Below are positions 27,177-36,450 of a stretch of 64,000 nt of DNA, piece after piece. Source of the stretch: an uncultured Paracoccaceae bacterium (GTDB lineage Bacteria; Pseudomonadota; Alphaproteobacteria; Rhodobacterales; Rhodobacteraceae); NCBI GenBank assembly GCA_947501555.1, contig CANMWG010000001.1, positions 2,294,001 to 2,358,000 of the forward strand. The letters are read 5' to 3'. Numbering within the stretch: position 1 is the first letter of the stretch; the number at the start of each line of letters is the position of its first letter. Made by a program: the position numbers and the translations under genes. The notes beneath the pieces were generated by a model. That model worked only from the letters and a program-made list of their open reading frames with translations, was not told where the DNA came from and ran no database searches.

Positions 27177-27857
27177 ATGTTCAAGACACTTGCCACCCTG
27201 ATCCACGGTCAGAGCGCCCGGGCCGAAGACCGCGTCCGTGATGCTTTTGCCATTGAGCTGATCGACCAGAAAATCCGCAATTCTGAGACCAGCCTGCGCG
27301 CCGCCAAAGGCACCCTCGCCAGTCTGATCCAGCGTCAGCGGTCCGAGGCAAAGCAACGCGCCGCCTTGAAAACCCGTATCACCGACCTGACGGAACGCGC
27401 GAAAGAAGCGCTTGATAAAGACCGTGATGACATGGCCGAAGAGGCCGCGCGTGCCATTGCAAGCATGGAAAACGAACTGGCGGTCCGCGACGAAACACTG
27501 GACCGCCTTGACCAAAAGGTCATGCGTTTGCGCAGCTCAATCGAAAGCGGGCATCGCCGGATCATCGACCTAAAACAAGGGGCTATTCAGGCCCGCGCCG
27601 TCCGCCGCGAACAGAACATGCAGATGCATATGTCTGTGAACGGTCTGCAAGAAGGTGCCGTGGACGAGGCAGAAGAGCTGATCTCCCGCGTTCTGGGTAA
27701 AGATGATCCGTTTGAGCGCAGTGAAATTCTGCAGGACATCAACCGCGATCTGGCAGGCGACAACATCGCCGACCGCATGGCCGATGCCGGCTTTGGCAGC
27801 GCCACACGGTCAACACCCGATGACGTTCTAGCCCGCCTGAAGTCAGGCAAGAAATAA
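27177..27857 (+). CDS. pspA: PspA/IM30 family protein
   Basis: About 226 residues, almost entirely alpha-helical and coiled coil with heptad-rich Glu/Lys/Arg segments (RSEAKQRAALKTRITDLTER, ENELAVRDETLDRLDQKV). It has the amphipathic N-terminus MFKTLATLIHG and no signal peptide. PspA/Vipp1/ESCRT-III-like proteins assemble on stressed inner membranes. I chose ATG 27,177, preceded by GGAGAT. It heads an operon with a YiaAB-like protein, an acyltransferase and CdsA, which fits membrane maintenance. The usual PspF/PspBC partners are absent; TetR control is inferred from the operators. Confidence 0.82.
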   Translation: MFKTLATLIHGQSARAEDRVRDAFAIELIDQKIRNSETSLRAAKGTLASLIQRQRSEAKQRAALKTRITDLTERAKEALDKDRDDMAEEAARAIASMENELAVRDETLDRLDQKVMRLRSSIESGHRRIIDLKQGAIQARAVRREQNMQMHMSVNGLQEGAVDEAEELISRVLGKDDPFERSEILQDINRDLAGDNIADRMADAGFGSATRSTPDDVLARLKSGKK

Positions 27858-27901
27858 CCCCACCTTCCCTACGACCAATTCCCTTTTGAAAGGATAAGAC
27901 G

Positions 27902-28180
27902 ATGATGAATAAGAACTCTGATAACAGCCTGATTATGTTCGTGAACCTGTTAGGCGTCGTTGTGGCCTACGGCATGCTGGGCATCTCATTGTGGCTCTCA
28001 GCGGAAGTACCTCTGTCAACCAAGGGTTTCTGGGCCATGTCGGTCATGATGCTGACGCTGGCGCTGGTGAACTTTGTCAAATACCGCTTTGACGACAAAA
28101 TGTCTGAGGACCGCATTCAACGGATCGAAGACGCCAAGAACGAAAAGCTGCTATCTGACTACGTCGGCGAGCCGATCTAA
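27902..28180 (+). CDS. YiaAB-like two-helix membrane protein
   Basis: A 92-residue protein with two transmembrane helices (LIMFVNLLGVVVAYGMLGISL and GFWAMSVMMLTLALVNFVKY). The polar tail DKMSEDRIQRIEDAKNEKLL is as in YiaA/YiaB-type domains that accompany PspA genes. AAAGGA precedes ATG 27,902. Function unknown; the context suggests a membrane partner of the PspA-like protein. Confidence 0.75.
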   Translation: MMNKNSDNSLIMFVNLLGVVVAYGMLGISLWLSAEVPLSTKGFWAMSVMMLTLALVNFVKYRFDDKMSEDRIQRIEDAKNEKLLSDYVGEPI

Positions 28181-28194
28181 GGCACCCAAAACCG

Positions 28195-28220
28195 CCCCGC
28201 CTGTCATGCGACTGGTGGGG
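28195..28220 (+). terminator. Possible attenuator hairpin in the pspA operon
   Basis: CCCCGCC and GGTGGGG can pair with one G·U across a 12-nt loop, followed by CTTTACCCTTT. It lies between the YiaAB-like gene and the acyltransferase gene, so it may separate expression of the two halves of the operon. Confidence 0.45.
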
Positions 28221-28264
28221 CTTTACCCTTTCCAAAGCCCCTTCCCTTCGCCAAAGTCAGTCCT

Positions 28265-28906
28265 ATGAAGTTTTTGCGCCAGTTCGCTGCCCGTATTGTT
28301 GGCCAATCCATCCGGGTTTTCGCACGCGCCATCACCGCCGTCCGCGCCGACTGGCAAGGGATTGAGCCGGTACCACGCCAGCGCGTTTATTTCGCCAATC
28401 ATACAAGCAACGGCGATATGCCGATGATCTGGTCAGTTCTTCCCCCCGCAATGCGCCGCACCGTCCGCCCTGTCGCCGCAGCCGATTACTGGCTAAAAAA
28501 CAAGTTGCGCGCCTTTGTCGGCCCCGAGGTGTTCAACTGCGTCCTCGTGGATCGTCGCCCTGAGGTCCAAGACAAGCCGATGGACAAGATCATCGCGGCC
28601 CTTGACGAAGGATCATCCCTGATCATTTTTCCTGAAGGCAACCGCAACATGACCGATGATCTGTTGCTTCCCTTCAAAGCGGGCCTTTTCAATATGGGCG
28701 TCGCCCGGCCACAGGTCGATCTGGTCCCCACATGGGTCGCCAACTTGACGGCCATCATGCCCAAGGGCGAGATCATCCCCCTCCCCCTGATCTGCACTGT
28801 CACATTCGGAGAACCCATCCATGTGCAACAGGGCGAAAGCAAAGATGATTTCCTAAAACGCGCCTCTGATGCCCTTGCCGCCCTCGCGCCCGAGGATCGC
28901 AAATGA
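28265..28906 (+). CDS. 1-acyl-sn-glycerol-3-phosphate acyltransferase family
   Basis: A 213-residue PlsC-like acyltransferase that would convert lysophosphatidic acid to phosphatidic acid at the inner membrane. The NHTSNGD motif supplies the HX4D catalytic pair, and the phosphate-binding FPEGNRN and a downstream conserved proline (LVPTWVANL) follow. An ATGA overlap with the next gene, a CDP-diacylglycerol synthase homologue, gives consecutive steps of phospholipid synthesis. The main plsC is probably elsewhere, so this may be a regulated paralogue. Confidence 0.85.
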   Translation: MKFLRQFAARIVGQSIRVFARAITAVRADWQGIEPVPRQRVYFANHTSNGDMPMIWSVLPPAMRRTVRPVAAADYWLKNKLRAFVGPEVFNCVLVDRRPEVQDKPMDKIIAALDEGSSLIIFPEGNRNMTDDLLLPFKAGLFNMGVARPQVDLVPTWVANLTAIMPKGEIIPLPLICTVTFGEPIHVQQGESKDDFLKRASDALAALAPEDRK

Positions 28907-29844
28907 ACAGCACGACAGAAGATATTCTGCTGCTGACCCTTGGCAGTTTCGGCATCCTGATTGCGATGACCTTCGTAGGCGAGGTTCTGCGGGCCCGCGA
29001 AGAGCCGGGGTTCAACAACCCCATGCTGGATACCTATATGACCCGCGTGCAAAGCTGGTGGGGCATGGTTGCCTTTATCGGCTTGGCCCTGCTCTTGGGC
29101 CGTTTCGGGGTCATGACCCTCTTTGCCTTTGCATCCTTTGCGGCCCTGCGTGAATTTTTGACGCTGACAGCAAAAGCGCGGGCCGATCATCTTTCGTTAG
29201 CTCTAGCCTTCTTTGCCGTGTTGCCTCTGCAGTATGTGTTCATCGGCTTCGGATGGGATGGGCTTTATGCGATTTTCATTCCCGTCTATGCTTTCCTGCT
29301 GTTGCCCATCGTGTCCGCCTTACGCGGCAACGCCAACCGGTTCCTTATGCGGGTGGCCGAGACCCAATGGGCCCTGATGATATCGGTCTTCTGCGTCAGC
29401 CATGTGCCTGCGTTGATGAACCTCGATTTCTACGGCAACGGCGACAGGTCACTGCTGCTGGTCGCCTTCTTGGTCATGGTCGTGCAATTGGGGGACTTGT
29501 TGGAATATTTCTTTGGACGTCGGATTGGGAAAACGCGCATTGCCCCGGGCCTTTCCCCCAAGACATGGGAAGGGCTGGGCTGCGGCGTCATCAGCGCGAT
29601 GTTGATCGGCGCATTGCTCAGTTGGATCACCCCCTTTGGTGTAGCAGGTGCAATGGGGATGGCAGGGGTGGCGTCGCTGGTGGGCATGTTCGGCAGTCTT
29701 GTTGTCGCCGCGATCAAACGCGACCGCGGCGTCAAGGATTGGTCCCATCTGATCCCTGGTCAGGGGGGATTTGTGGACCAGTTGGACAGTGTGATCTTTG
29801 CAGCCCCGATTTTCTATCACCTGACCAAGTTCTTTTACGCCTAG
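28903..29844 (+). CDS. Phosphatidate cytidylyltransferase (CdsA-like)
   Basis: A 313-residue polytopic protein making CDP-diacylglycerol from phosphatidate and CTP. The signature runs from LSPKTWEGLGCGV to VKDWSHLIPGQGGFVDQLDS, matching the CdsA KDFG(N)LIPGHGG(I)xDRxDS pattern. At least seven hydrophobic segments are visible. It is the last gene of the TetR-controlled operon and converges with the exopolysaccharide cluster, overlapping the next gene's 3' end by 4 bp. Confidence 0.9.
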   Translation: MNSTTEDILLLTLGSFGILIAMTFVGEVLRAREEPGFNNPMLDTYMTRVQSWWGMVAFIGLALLLGRFGVMTLFAFASFAALREFLTLTAKARADHLSLALAFFAVLPLQYVFIGFGWDGLYAIFIPVYAFLLLPIVSALRGNANRFLMRVAETQWALMISVFCVSHVPALMNLDFYGNGDRSLLLVAFLVMVVQLGDLLEYFFGRRIGKTRIAPGLSPKTWEGLGCGVISAMLIGALLSWITPFGVAGAMGMAGVASLVGMFGSLVVAAIKRDRGVKDWSHLIPGQGGFVDQLDSVIFAAPIFYHLTKFFYA

Positions 29845-30584
29845 GTCCGGAACTGCGTGATCTTGGACAGGTTCTTGCCGACTAACGTCGCAATCCCACC
29901 CACCTTATTGTGACGGATGGCCCGGTAATCCTCGCGGCTTTTGCGGATCATATGGGCGAAGGACCGGTTGCTGACCCCACCCATTTTCATGCGCACCATG
30001 ACCTGCGGGATATAGGCCAAACGCACCTGGCCGCTGGTCAGAAAGCGCAGCATCGCATCGTAATCCCCGGAAATCCGATAGCTGGTGTCATAAAGTCCCG
30101 CGCGCGCAAAGACTTCGCGTCGCAGGTACAGCGTCGGATGCGGCGGCATCCAGCCGCGTTTCAGCTTGGACCTGGCAAAGGCTCCGGCCTTCCAGTGGCG
30201 GATCACCCGCGCGTCGTCATCCCGCGCCACATATTGCAAGTCGCCGTAAACCCCATCAACCGATGGATCAGCCATGACTGAAGCCACCGCCGCCAAGACA
30301 TCCGGACCCGCGAGGTGATCATCGGCATGAAGCAGACCGATCACGTCCCCGCTTGCTCGCCTGATCCCATTGTTGATCGCATCATAAATGCCCGTATCCG
30401 GGGCCGAGACCAACGCCATCGCCGGGTGCCCGTCCGTGCGAATGTAGTCCAGCGTCCCATCCGTGGACCCGCCGTCCTGCACAACATGTTCGATATCAGG
30501 ATGGGTTTGGGACATCAGGCTTTGAAGCGCCGAGGGCAAGGTGTCGCGCCCATTCATCACGGCAGTGACTACAGAGATTTTCAT
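29841..30584 (-). CDS. Glycosyltransferase family 2
   Basis: 247 residues, GT-A fold. The nucleotide-binding segments are SVVTAVMNGRDTLPSALQSL and QDGGSTDGTLDYI, the DXD-like motif is LLHADDHLAG, and a conserved region resembling WcaA-type transferases (WMPPHPTLYLRREVF) follows. It lacks membrane helices, so it should work at the cytoplasmic face on lipid-linked sugar. It is the last gene of the minus-strand polysaccharide operon, joined by an ATGA overlap to the next transferase gene. Confidence 0.88.
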   Translation of the reverse strand: MKISVVTAVMNGRDTLPSALQSLMSQTHPDIEHVVQDGGSTDGTLDYIRTDGHPAMALVSAPDTGIYDAINNGIRRASGDVIGLLHADDHLAGPDVLAAVASVMADPSVDGVYGDLQYVARDDDARVIRHWKAGAFARSKLKRGWMPPHPTLYLRREVFARAGLYDTSYRISGDYDAMLRFLTSGQVRLAYIPQVMVRMKMGGVSNRSFAHMIRKSREDYRAIRHNKVGGIATLVGKNLSKITQFRT

Positions 30585-31501
30585 GCGGCCCGCCGTTCTG
30601 TTGATGAACTGGCCGCGCGCAGATCAAGCCCCAAGACAACCTCAATCGCCTCCACCGGCCCCACATTATGCGCTACCATATGACGTTGGACTTCGGCCAG
30701 TTTCGCATCCACCAGATAGCGATACCAAAACCCTTGCAGCACATGGAATGATCGAGCCTGCCGCCCGTCCAGGAACCCCAATCGCACCACATAGCGATAG
30801 AAGAAATATGCCCCCGCACGCAGCCCGCCAGGCAGGCGTGCGTAGATGTGTTCTTTGATCCAACGTTTGCCTGCCGCCTGACCGCCACGCAGGTCACCGA
30901 TGGTCTCTTGCGGTAAGAACTGATGGGTCTGGTTCAGAATATCGACGACTTCGCGGCTGGCGTATCCGTTATGTTTGGCGATCCACCAATCCAGACTGTT
31001 GCGATTGTCATCGATGATCTCGCCGGGCAAATCCGCCGTTGGGCCATCCACAATGATATGTTCATCCATCCACCGCTCCTCGCACCGGCCCGTGCCGTTC
31101 CGAAACAGACGCAAAACGCGGATCGGGAACAGCCCCCCATGGCGGATTGGCTGCCCCATAAAGTACATCCGCCGCCCGATATAGATGCCATCAACATCAG
31201 GCAGCCCGGCGGCTAATTGGTTCGCCAAATCCGGTGTCACGATCTCATCGGCGTCAAGGCGCAAGACCCATCCCGGCGTGCCTTTGATCTGATCCAGCGC
31301 CCAATTGAATTGGGTTGCATAGTTGACCCACCGGTGACGCAGCACCTCGGCGCCCGCATCTTTCGCCAAACGCACGGTTTCATCCGTTGACCCGCTATCG
31401 ACCACCACAATCCGGGTTGCGATATCCTTGACCGAGGCGATGGCCCGCCCGATATGCTGGGCCTCATCCCGTGTCAGAATAATGACTGTTAAATCGGTCA
31501 T
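30581..31501 (-). CDS. Glycosyltransferase family 2, WaaE/KdtX-like
   Basis: 306 residues from ATG 31,501, which overlaps the acetyltransferase stop by 4 bp; a longer frame runs through that gene and has no homologous sequence. The core is VIILTRDEAQHIGRAIASV, VVDSGSTDET and VLRLDADEIVTPDL, as in WaaE-type beta-glucosyltransferases. A C-terminal hydrophobic/basic stretch (GGLRAGAYFFYRYVVRLGFL) suggests membrane association. Confidence 0.88.
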   Translation of the reverse strand: MTDLTVIILTRDEAQHIGRAIASVKDIATRIVVVDSGSTDETVRLAKDAGAEVLRHRWVNYATQFNWALDQIKGTPGWVLRLDADEIVTPDLANQLAAGLPDVDGIYIGRRMYFMGQPIRHGGLFPIRVLRLFRNGTGRCEERWMDEHIIVDGPTADLPGEIIDDNRNSLDWWIAKHNGYASREVVDILNQTHQFLPQETIGDLRGGQAAGKRWIKEHIYARLPGGLRAGAYFFYRYVVRLGFLDGRQARSFHVLQGFWYRYLVDAKLAEVQRHMVAHNVGPVEAIEVVLGLDLRAASSSTERRAA

Positions 31502-32040
31502 TCGGCGGGCCTCGCCTGCATGGGATTGCCCGCGCCAATATGACCTGGCGCTAAATCTGTCATGGCCACTGCCCGCGCGCCCAAGATCGCCCCTGCCCCG
31601 ATCCGAACCCCTGGCCCCACAAAGGCATCCGCACAGATCCAGGCATCCGCACCGATTTGGATGGGCGTCTTCACCAAAGGCCGTGCCGGATCGCGCCAAT
31701 CATGGGTGCCGGCACAGAGATGCGCATTTTGCGACACGGTCGCGCGCGCCCCGATCGCAATCGGTCCCAAAGCATAGAGGATCGCACGATCTCCGACAGC
31801 GGCCTGCTCGTCAATTCGCAGGTTCCACGGAATAGTGATGCGCACGGTCGGATGCAGATGCACCTGTCGCCCGATCTGCGCGCCAAAACAGCGCAGCAGC
31901 CAAACGCGCCACGCCCAAAGTGGGCGGGGGCTGAGCCGGAACAACGGGCTGACGGCCCACCACAGACATCGGCCAATCAAAACACGGTGGCTCCAACTTC
32001 TTTGCTGCCGGTTGGCGGTGATGTCAGCTTGTGTACTCAT
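31498..32040 (-). CDS. WcaF-like hexapeptide acetyltransferase
   Basis: A 180-residue left-handed beta-helix acetyltransferase. Hexapeptide repeats such as IGPIAIG.., IGADAWICADAFVGPGVRIGAGAILGA are visible, and the likely catalytic His is in LCAGTHDW. It resembles WcaF of colanic acid synthesis, which O-acetylates the repeat unit. ATGA overlaps on both sides embed it in the glycosyltransferase operon. Confidence 0.85.
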   Translation of the reverse strand: MSTQADITANRQQRSWSHRVLIGRCLWWAVSPLFRLSPRPLWAWRVWLLRCFGAQIGRQVHLHPTVRITIPWNLRIDEQAAVGDRAILYALGPIAIGARATVSQNAHLCAGTHDWRDPARPLVKTPIQIGADAWICADAFVGPGVRIGAGAILGARAVAMTDLAPGHIGAGNPMQARPAE

Positions 32041-33167
32041 ACCAGCACCGCCTGACCCTGTGTCGGTGCCAGGCTACGGTAAAGCGCCGCGAACGCGTCC
32101 GTCATTGCCTTTGGGGAGAAATCACGCTGCATCCACGCCCGCCCTTCTGCGCCCATTGCACTTAAATCCGCCGTGCTGAGATTTTCGATCGTGGTCGCCA
32201 GATCATCCCGTTCCAATGCGATACAGCGTCCGCAGCCCATCGCATCAAGCCGCACCCATGGGGTGCCCGTTGTTGTGACAACCGCGACACCATGGGCCAA
32301 GGCCTCAGCCACAGCGATGCCGAAGTTTTCGGAATGACTGGGCAGTACAAAAAGGTCAGCCTGCGCAAAGGCCAGCGCCTTGCGGCCATCATCGGCGTGA
32401 CCGCGCAGGACGATACGGCTGTCCGATCCGATTTGGGTTTTTAGACTGGCCACATATGACGGATCACCGGACCCATAGATATCCAACCGCACATGGTCAG
32501 GCAGCGCCTTCATCGCTGCAATCAGCACATCCAGCCCCTTTTTGGGGTGCAACCGTCCCAGATAAAGCAGGCGCAGCTTGCCATCAGCCGGGCGTTTCGG
32601 CCCCACCGAAGGGATCACCACAGAGTTCGGGATTAATGTCGTCTCAATATGACCCAAGCGATGCGTGCTATCGCGCCCCTCGGCAAGTGACGTCACGTGC
32701 AGTGTACAGTTCGCAGGGCGCAGCAGATTGGCGCTTTTCTCAAACAACTGTTTTACGCCCTTGCGCGGGGCATCCTCCCACGTGGCAGTGGCCTGCAAGG
32801 CCCCGCGCGGCGACCAAACAACAGGTCGGTTCATCATTCGCGCCACGGCCAAGGTTGGCAAAGTTGGAAAATTGTAGGTGGCCGTCAAATGGACCACATC
32901 TGCCCAGCCAATGGCGCGGATCAGTTTTGTCAAAAGCCCCGGCGCAATCGCATGGCCCGCGCGGCGGTGCGCATAGTGGACAGGATAGGCAAAAGTAGCG
33001 GGGCGCACGCTGTCTGACCTGTCAGGCCCAGCTGCATCGGTTGTGAGCACCTGCACCGCAAAGCCAGGCAGCTGCGCAATCCCGTCGCAAATCGCCTTGG
33101 TCGACCAGATCGGCCCGCCCCAGTAAGTCGCAGGGTAATACGCAGGGGTGACATGCAGAATATTCAT
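32037..33167 (-). CDS. Glycosyltransferase family 4
   Basis: 376 residues from ATG 33,167. It begins MNILHVTPAYYPATYWGGP, typical of GT-B family 4. The C-terminal half carries LLYLGRLHPKKGLDVLI and the nucleotide-sugar-binding FVLPSHSENFGIAVAEALAHG (split: LPSHSENFGIAVAEALAHG). It transfers a sugar from a nucleotide donor to the growing repeat unit. It overlaps the hexapeptide transferase genes on both sides by 4 bp. Confidence 0.9.
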   Translation of the reverse strand: MNILHVTPAYYPATYWGGPIWSTKAICDGIAQLPGFAVQVLTTDAAGPDRSDSVRPATFAYPVHYAHRRAGHAIAPGLLTKLIRAIGWADVVHLTATYNFPTLPTLAVARMMNRPVVWSPRGALQATATWEDAPRKGVKQLFEKSANLLRPANCTLHVTSLAEGRDSTHRLGHIETTLIPNSVVIPSVGPKRPADGKLRLLYLGRLHPKKGLDVLIAAMKALPDHVRLDIYGSGDPSYVASLKTQIGSDSRIVLRGHADDGRKALAFAQADLFVLPSHSENFGIAVAEALAHGVAVVTTTGTPWVRLDAMGCGRCIALERDDLATTIENLSTADLSAMGAEGRAWMQRDFSPKAMTDAFAALYRSLAPTQGQAVLV

Positions 33168-33730
33168 GCGGCCACCTCGGCGACGGCCTGCCGCGTGACG
33201 ATCTGTGCAGGATTTCCCGCGACGATCACCCCTGCGGGCACGTCCTTGGTCACCACAGCACCCGCGCCGATGATCGCGCCTGCGCCAATGTGTTGGCATT
33301 GCGGCAAGATCACCGCGCGCATCCCGATCCAAACATCCGCACCGATGGATTTCTTTGTTGGTTTGGGGACCGAGCGCGGGTCCAGCCCATGATCATGCGT
33401 ATAAATCACGGCTTCTTCCGAGATCAGCGCGCCCGCGCCGATGGACAAGCCACCGGTTGTATCAAGATGAACGCCGCGATTGATCTGCACCCGATCACCG
33501 ATCAGCAATGGGGCATCCCCCAGCTCAGCCGATGCATCGCAGCCACGCCAGAAGTAACAATCGGCACCGATTTTGACGACCCGCGGATTGGCAAAGCGCA
33601 CCCCCGGCTGAAATCGGCTGCCGGGGCCGACACGGGCCAATGTCGCCCGATGCACTGCGCTTGACGCATAGAGCCCTATCCTGCGGGTAACTTTGCCAAA
33701 AAGCCGGGCGCAGCCCAAAAAGATAGTCAT
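33164..33730 (-). CDS. Hexapeptide acyltransferase (maltose O-acetyltransferase-like)
   Basis: About 188 residues from ATG 33,730; an earlier ATG at 33,748 would overlap the polymerase gene. The beta-helix repeats (VKIGADCYFWRGCDAS, LIGDRVQINRGVHLDT, SIGADVWIGMRAVIL) and the His in YTHDHGLD are typical of sugar O-acetyltransferases. It is the second acetyltransferase of the cluster, which suggests a multiply acetylated polymer. Confidence 0.83.
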   Translation of the reverse strand: MTIFLGCARLFGKVTRRIGLYASSAVHRATLARVGPGSRFQPGVRFANPRVVKIGADCYFWRGCDASAELGDAPLLIGDRVQINRGVHLDTTGGLSIGAGALISEEAVIYTHDHGLDPRSVPKPTKKSIGADVWIGMRAVILPQCQHIGAGAIIGAGAVVTKDVPAGVIVAGNPAQIVTRQAVAEVAA

Positions 33731-33737
33731 GATCGCG

Positions 33738-35084
33738 TTATGCCGCATGGAAAGCATGCCTTTCTGGTAGAGGGTTGAGGATCTTGTATCGGGTCAAAAA
33801 GACCATGATCATGGCGATGATCAGCACCAGTTGCGCTGCGGCCCCCACGATGAATGCGCTGAATGAGGATTGCAGGGTCCCCTGCACAAAGGGATAAAAG
33901 AGCATCGGATAAAGGAAGGCCGCTCCGGTGCGCAAAGTGGCACGGGCAGACAACAGTAGGTCCTCGCCTTTGCGGTATATCCAACCAAGCGCCACCCCGA
34001 CCAGCACGCCACCCCAACCGAAGTTGATAAACGCCTCGCCGGGCCCGGTGACATTGAACGCACCACCCGTATCCACCCCCATGACATCGCGTTTGAAAAA
34101 CACGCCCAGATCGATCGCGGGCTTATCGACCCAGATCGCACGCGGGATCCAGCCAAAGGTCCACCATGTGTAGCTATCCCCCAACAGATAAGCTTCGGGA
34201 CGCACCCTGTCGGTCACCATAATGGCCACATTAATATCCAAAAAATAGGTAGAGCCGACAATCTGTTGCAACACCCCATGCCCCTGCTCGCCGTGACGCA
34301 GCACGGTCATGTAACCTGAAACAGCGGCCAAACCCCCGATGCACATCAACCCAACGGCCAAAGTGCGGGCTCTCATTTGAAAACCGGTCATCATCAACGT
34401 GGCCAAAGTGAAGACGGCTAACTCCACCAGTTCAAACCGATCACCGGACACCAATGCAATCAGGACCAGCAGGGCACCCAACAGGCTGGTCAATAGCCCG
34501 CTCGCGCGGTCTTTGCTGACAACCGCATGGGCCAGCAGCAGGATAAAGGCGAACTTTGGCATGACGAAAAATGTCTTGATTCCTGCCAATGTGGCACCCA
34601 CACCTTCGGCATTCACATTGATCTGCTTGGCGCTGTTCAGCCCGGCCAAAGCTGCCAGATCAAGCGCGCTCAGGCCTCGAGCGCGCAGGATCATCATGAT
34701 CGTACCAATGGTGATTGCAAAAGCCAGAACGCTCAGCGCGCCACGGCGTGCAAGCCCGGCCGAGACAGTGCGGATGGCCATGGTTGTGTTCATGTGCGAG
34801 GTCGGTTTTACCGCCAACCGATATCCCAGACACATCATCATGATGAACAAGACCAGATACAGCGCGCCCAATTGATCCGCCCAGGGGTTATCCACAAAGC
34901 GTCGGTAAAACGCGAGTTCCGGCGCACTGGAATAAACAACTACCTTCAGCAGAAACCCAAACAGGCAAAAGTAACTCAGTAGATGCATCGGCGATACAAG
35001 ACGGATCATCCCATAACGCTGGCCCATCCAAAACGGCAGAACCGTGCACATCGCAGCCAGTAGAATAATCAGGAGTGTCGCCAT
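33738..35084 (-). CDS. Oligosaccharide repeat-unit polymerase (Wzy-like)
   Basis: About 448 residues from ATG 35,084. It has ten or more hydrophobic helices and a large extracytoplasmic loop in the C-terminal half (GSTYFLDINVAIMVTDRV to GAFNVTGPGEAFINFGWGG), a layout seen in O-antigen polymerases. Sequence conservation in this family is low, so the assignment rests on topology and on its position beside a flippase. Confidence 0.75.
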   Translation of the reverse strand: MATLLIILLAAMCTVLPFWMGQRYGMIRLVSPMHLLSYFCLFGFLLKVVVYSSAPELAFYRRFVDNPWADQLGALYLVLFIMMMCLGYRLAVKPTSHMNTTMAIRTVSAGLARRGALSVLAFAITIGTIMMILRARGLSALDLAALAGLNSAKQINVNAEGVGATLAGIKTFFVMPKFAFILLLAHAVVSKDRASGLLTSLLGALLVLIALVSGDRFELVELAVFTLATLMMTGFQMRARTLAVGLMCIGGLAAVSGYMTVLRHGEQGHGVLQQIVGSTYFLDINVAIMVTDRVRPEAYLLGDSYTWWTFGWIPRAIWVDKPAIDLGVFFKRDVMGVDTGGAFNVTGPGEAFINFGWGGVLVGVALGWIYRKGEDLLLSARATLRTGAAFLYPMLFYPFVQGTLQSSFSAFIVGAAAQLVLIIAMIMVFLTRYKILNPLPERHAFHAA

Positions 35085-36319
35085 ACGATCCCCCGGCGGC
35101 GCAGGCCCACGAAGGCTGATGTATCCAGTCCCATCCGTTGCCAAACGGCCAACCACAAACCAAAACTGCCTAGGCTGATTGCACCGACATAGATGAGGGC
35201 ATTGCCCACTGGCCCAAGTACGGCCGCACCGATGATCCAGACGGCCGTCACATAAATGAGAATGCTAGATAGCCGGGTCAGTGCAGCCAAATGAGCCTGT
35301 GCACACAGGGTGGCGACGGTGAAGCTTGAGGCGAAGACCGCTTGCACCAATGCGCCTGTAAGCAAAACAATGAATACCCAACGGCCCTGAATGCTGTCGG
35401 TGATCATGGGCAAGGCGACAAGGCCGATGCAAAACAGAACCAGTGCGGGCACAAACGCGATCCGGCTTCCTTTGACGCTGGCCCGCTGCAACTGCACGTG
35501 ATTGCCCGCGCCGAATGCTGCCGAAACCGGGGCGGCGCTGACCCATGTGGCCACCGATATAGGCAAGGCCACCAGATTGGCAATCCGACGCAGCAATGCG
35601 TAAATGCCAACCTGCTCAGGCGTCAAAAGATGGCCTGCTGCAATGATATCAACTTGCGCCAGCCCCATGCCCAAAATAGCCGTGCCCCAAAGCGACCAAG
35701 CAACACCGGCAGGCTCGCCACGGGGGCGGATCAATCCATCAAATTCGGGATGATGCACGCACCATGCCGCGGCGGCGACGGCCAATAACCCTAGCCAGAA
35801 CAGGCCTTGGATCAGGATCGCCCCATCTATCAGATAAGGGCTCGTTAAAACACCCAAGCCCAACGCCACCTGCGGGCCCGCATCGCGCAGCGCCATAGAC
35901 ATTTGCAAACTGCCCAGCGCGCGCATGATGCTGGCGAGGCAGGTAACCAGATTGATCCCAAGACCCATCGCCAAAATGGGTAACCAAGGAAGGTCTGGAA
36001 AGACAGCGCAGAGCACAGGATAAGCCAACCCAGCCAACACCAATGGGGCCAGCATAACCTGCAAGATTATGGCCAGAGATGACACGCCGCGCCCATCGGT
36101 CAGGTGGCGCAACAGCATCAAAGGGCCACCCAGCGACAAGACCGTCGCCGCGACCAAGGCAAGACCCCAGACAACGGCCAAAGCACCAAATGCAGCGAGG
36201 CCCAGATAGGCGGCCAGCCCGATCATCACCGCAAAATTCAGCCCCACAATTGCCGCACGCAGGGCCATTGCACCCACCGCATGTTGTTGCGCAAATTTGG
36301 TCAGTTTCGCAATCATCAT
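35069..36319 (-). CDS. Polysaccharide flippase (Wzx/MATE-like)
   Basis: A 416-residue membrane protein with about twelve helices and a cytoplasmic N-terminus (MMIAKLTKFAQQHAVGAMAL). It is a MOP-superfamily exporter that would flip the undecaprenyl-linked repeat unit to the periplasm. It overlaps the polymerase gene by 16 bp. It is divergent from the chain-length gene across 131 bp, a likely shared promoter region. Confidence 0.82.
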   Translation of the reverse strand: MMIAKLTKFAQQHAVGAMALRAAIVGLNFAVMIGLAAYLGLAAFGALAVVWGLALVAATVLSLGGPLMLLRHLTDGRGVSSLAIILQVMLAPLVLAGLAYPVLCAVFPDLPWLPILAMGLGINLVTCLASIMRALGSLQMSMALRDAGPQVALGLGVLTSPYLIDGAILIQGLFWLGLLAVAAAAWCVHHPEFDGLIRPRGEPAGVAWSLWGTAILGMGLAQVDIIAAGHLLTPEQVGIYALLRRIANLVALPISVATWVSAAPVSAAFGAGNHVQLQRASVKGSRIAFVPALVLFCIGLVALPMITDSIQGRWVFIVLLTGALVQAVFASSFTVATLCAQAHLAALTRLSSILIYVTAVWIIGAAVLGPVGNALIYVGAISLGSFGLWLAVWQRMGLDTSAFVGLRRRGIVWRHS

Positions 36320-36450
36320 GAAGCCATCACCCTACAATCGGACACACAAAAGACGTGCCTTGTTCTCTTCAGTCCTCATTCATTGTGATTAATTTCAGGT
36401 TAACCCTGTTGTGATTCATTGCGGCCTGAAACCATGACATCAAAGGTCCC

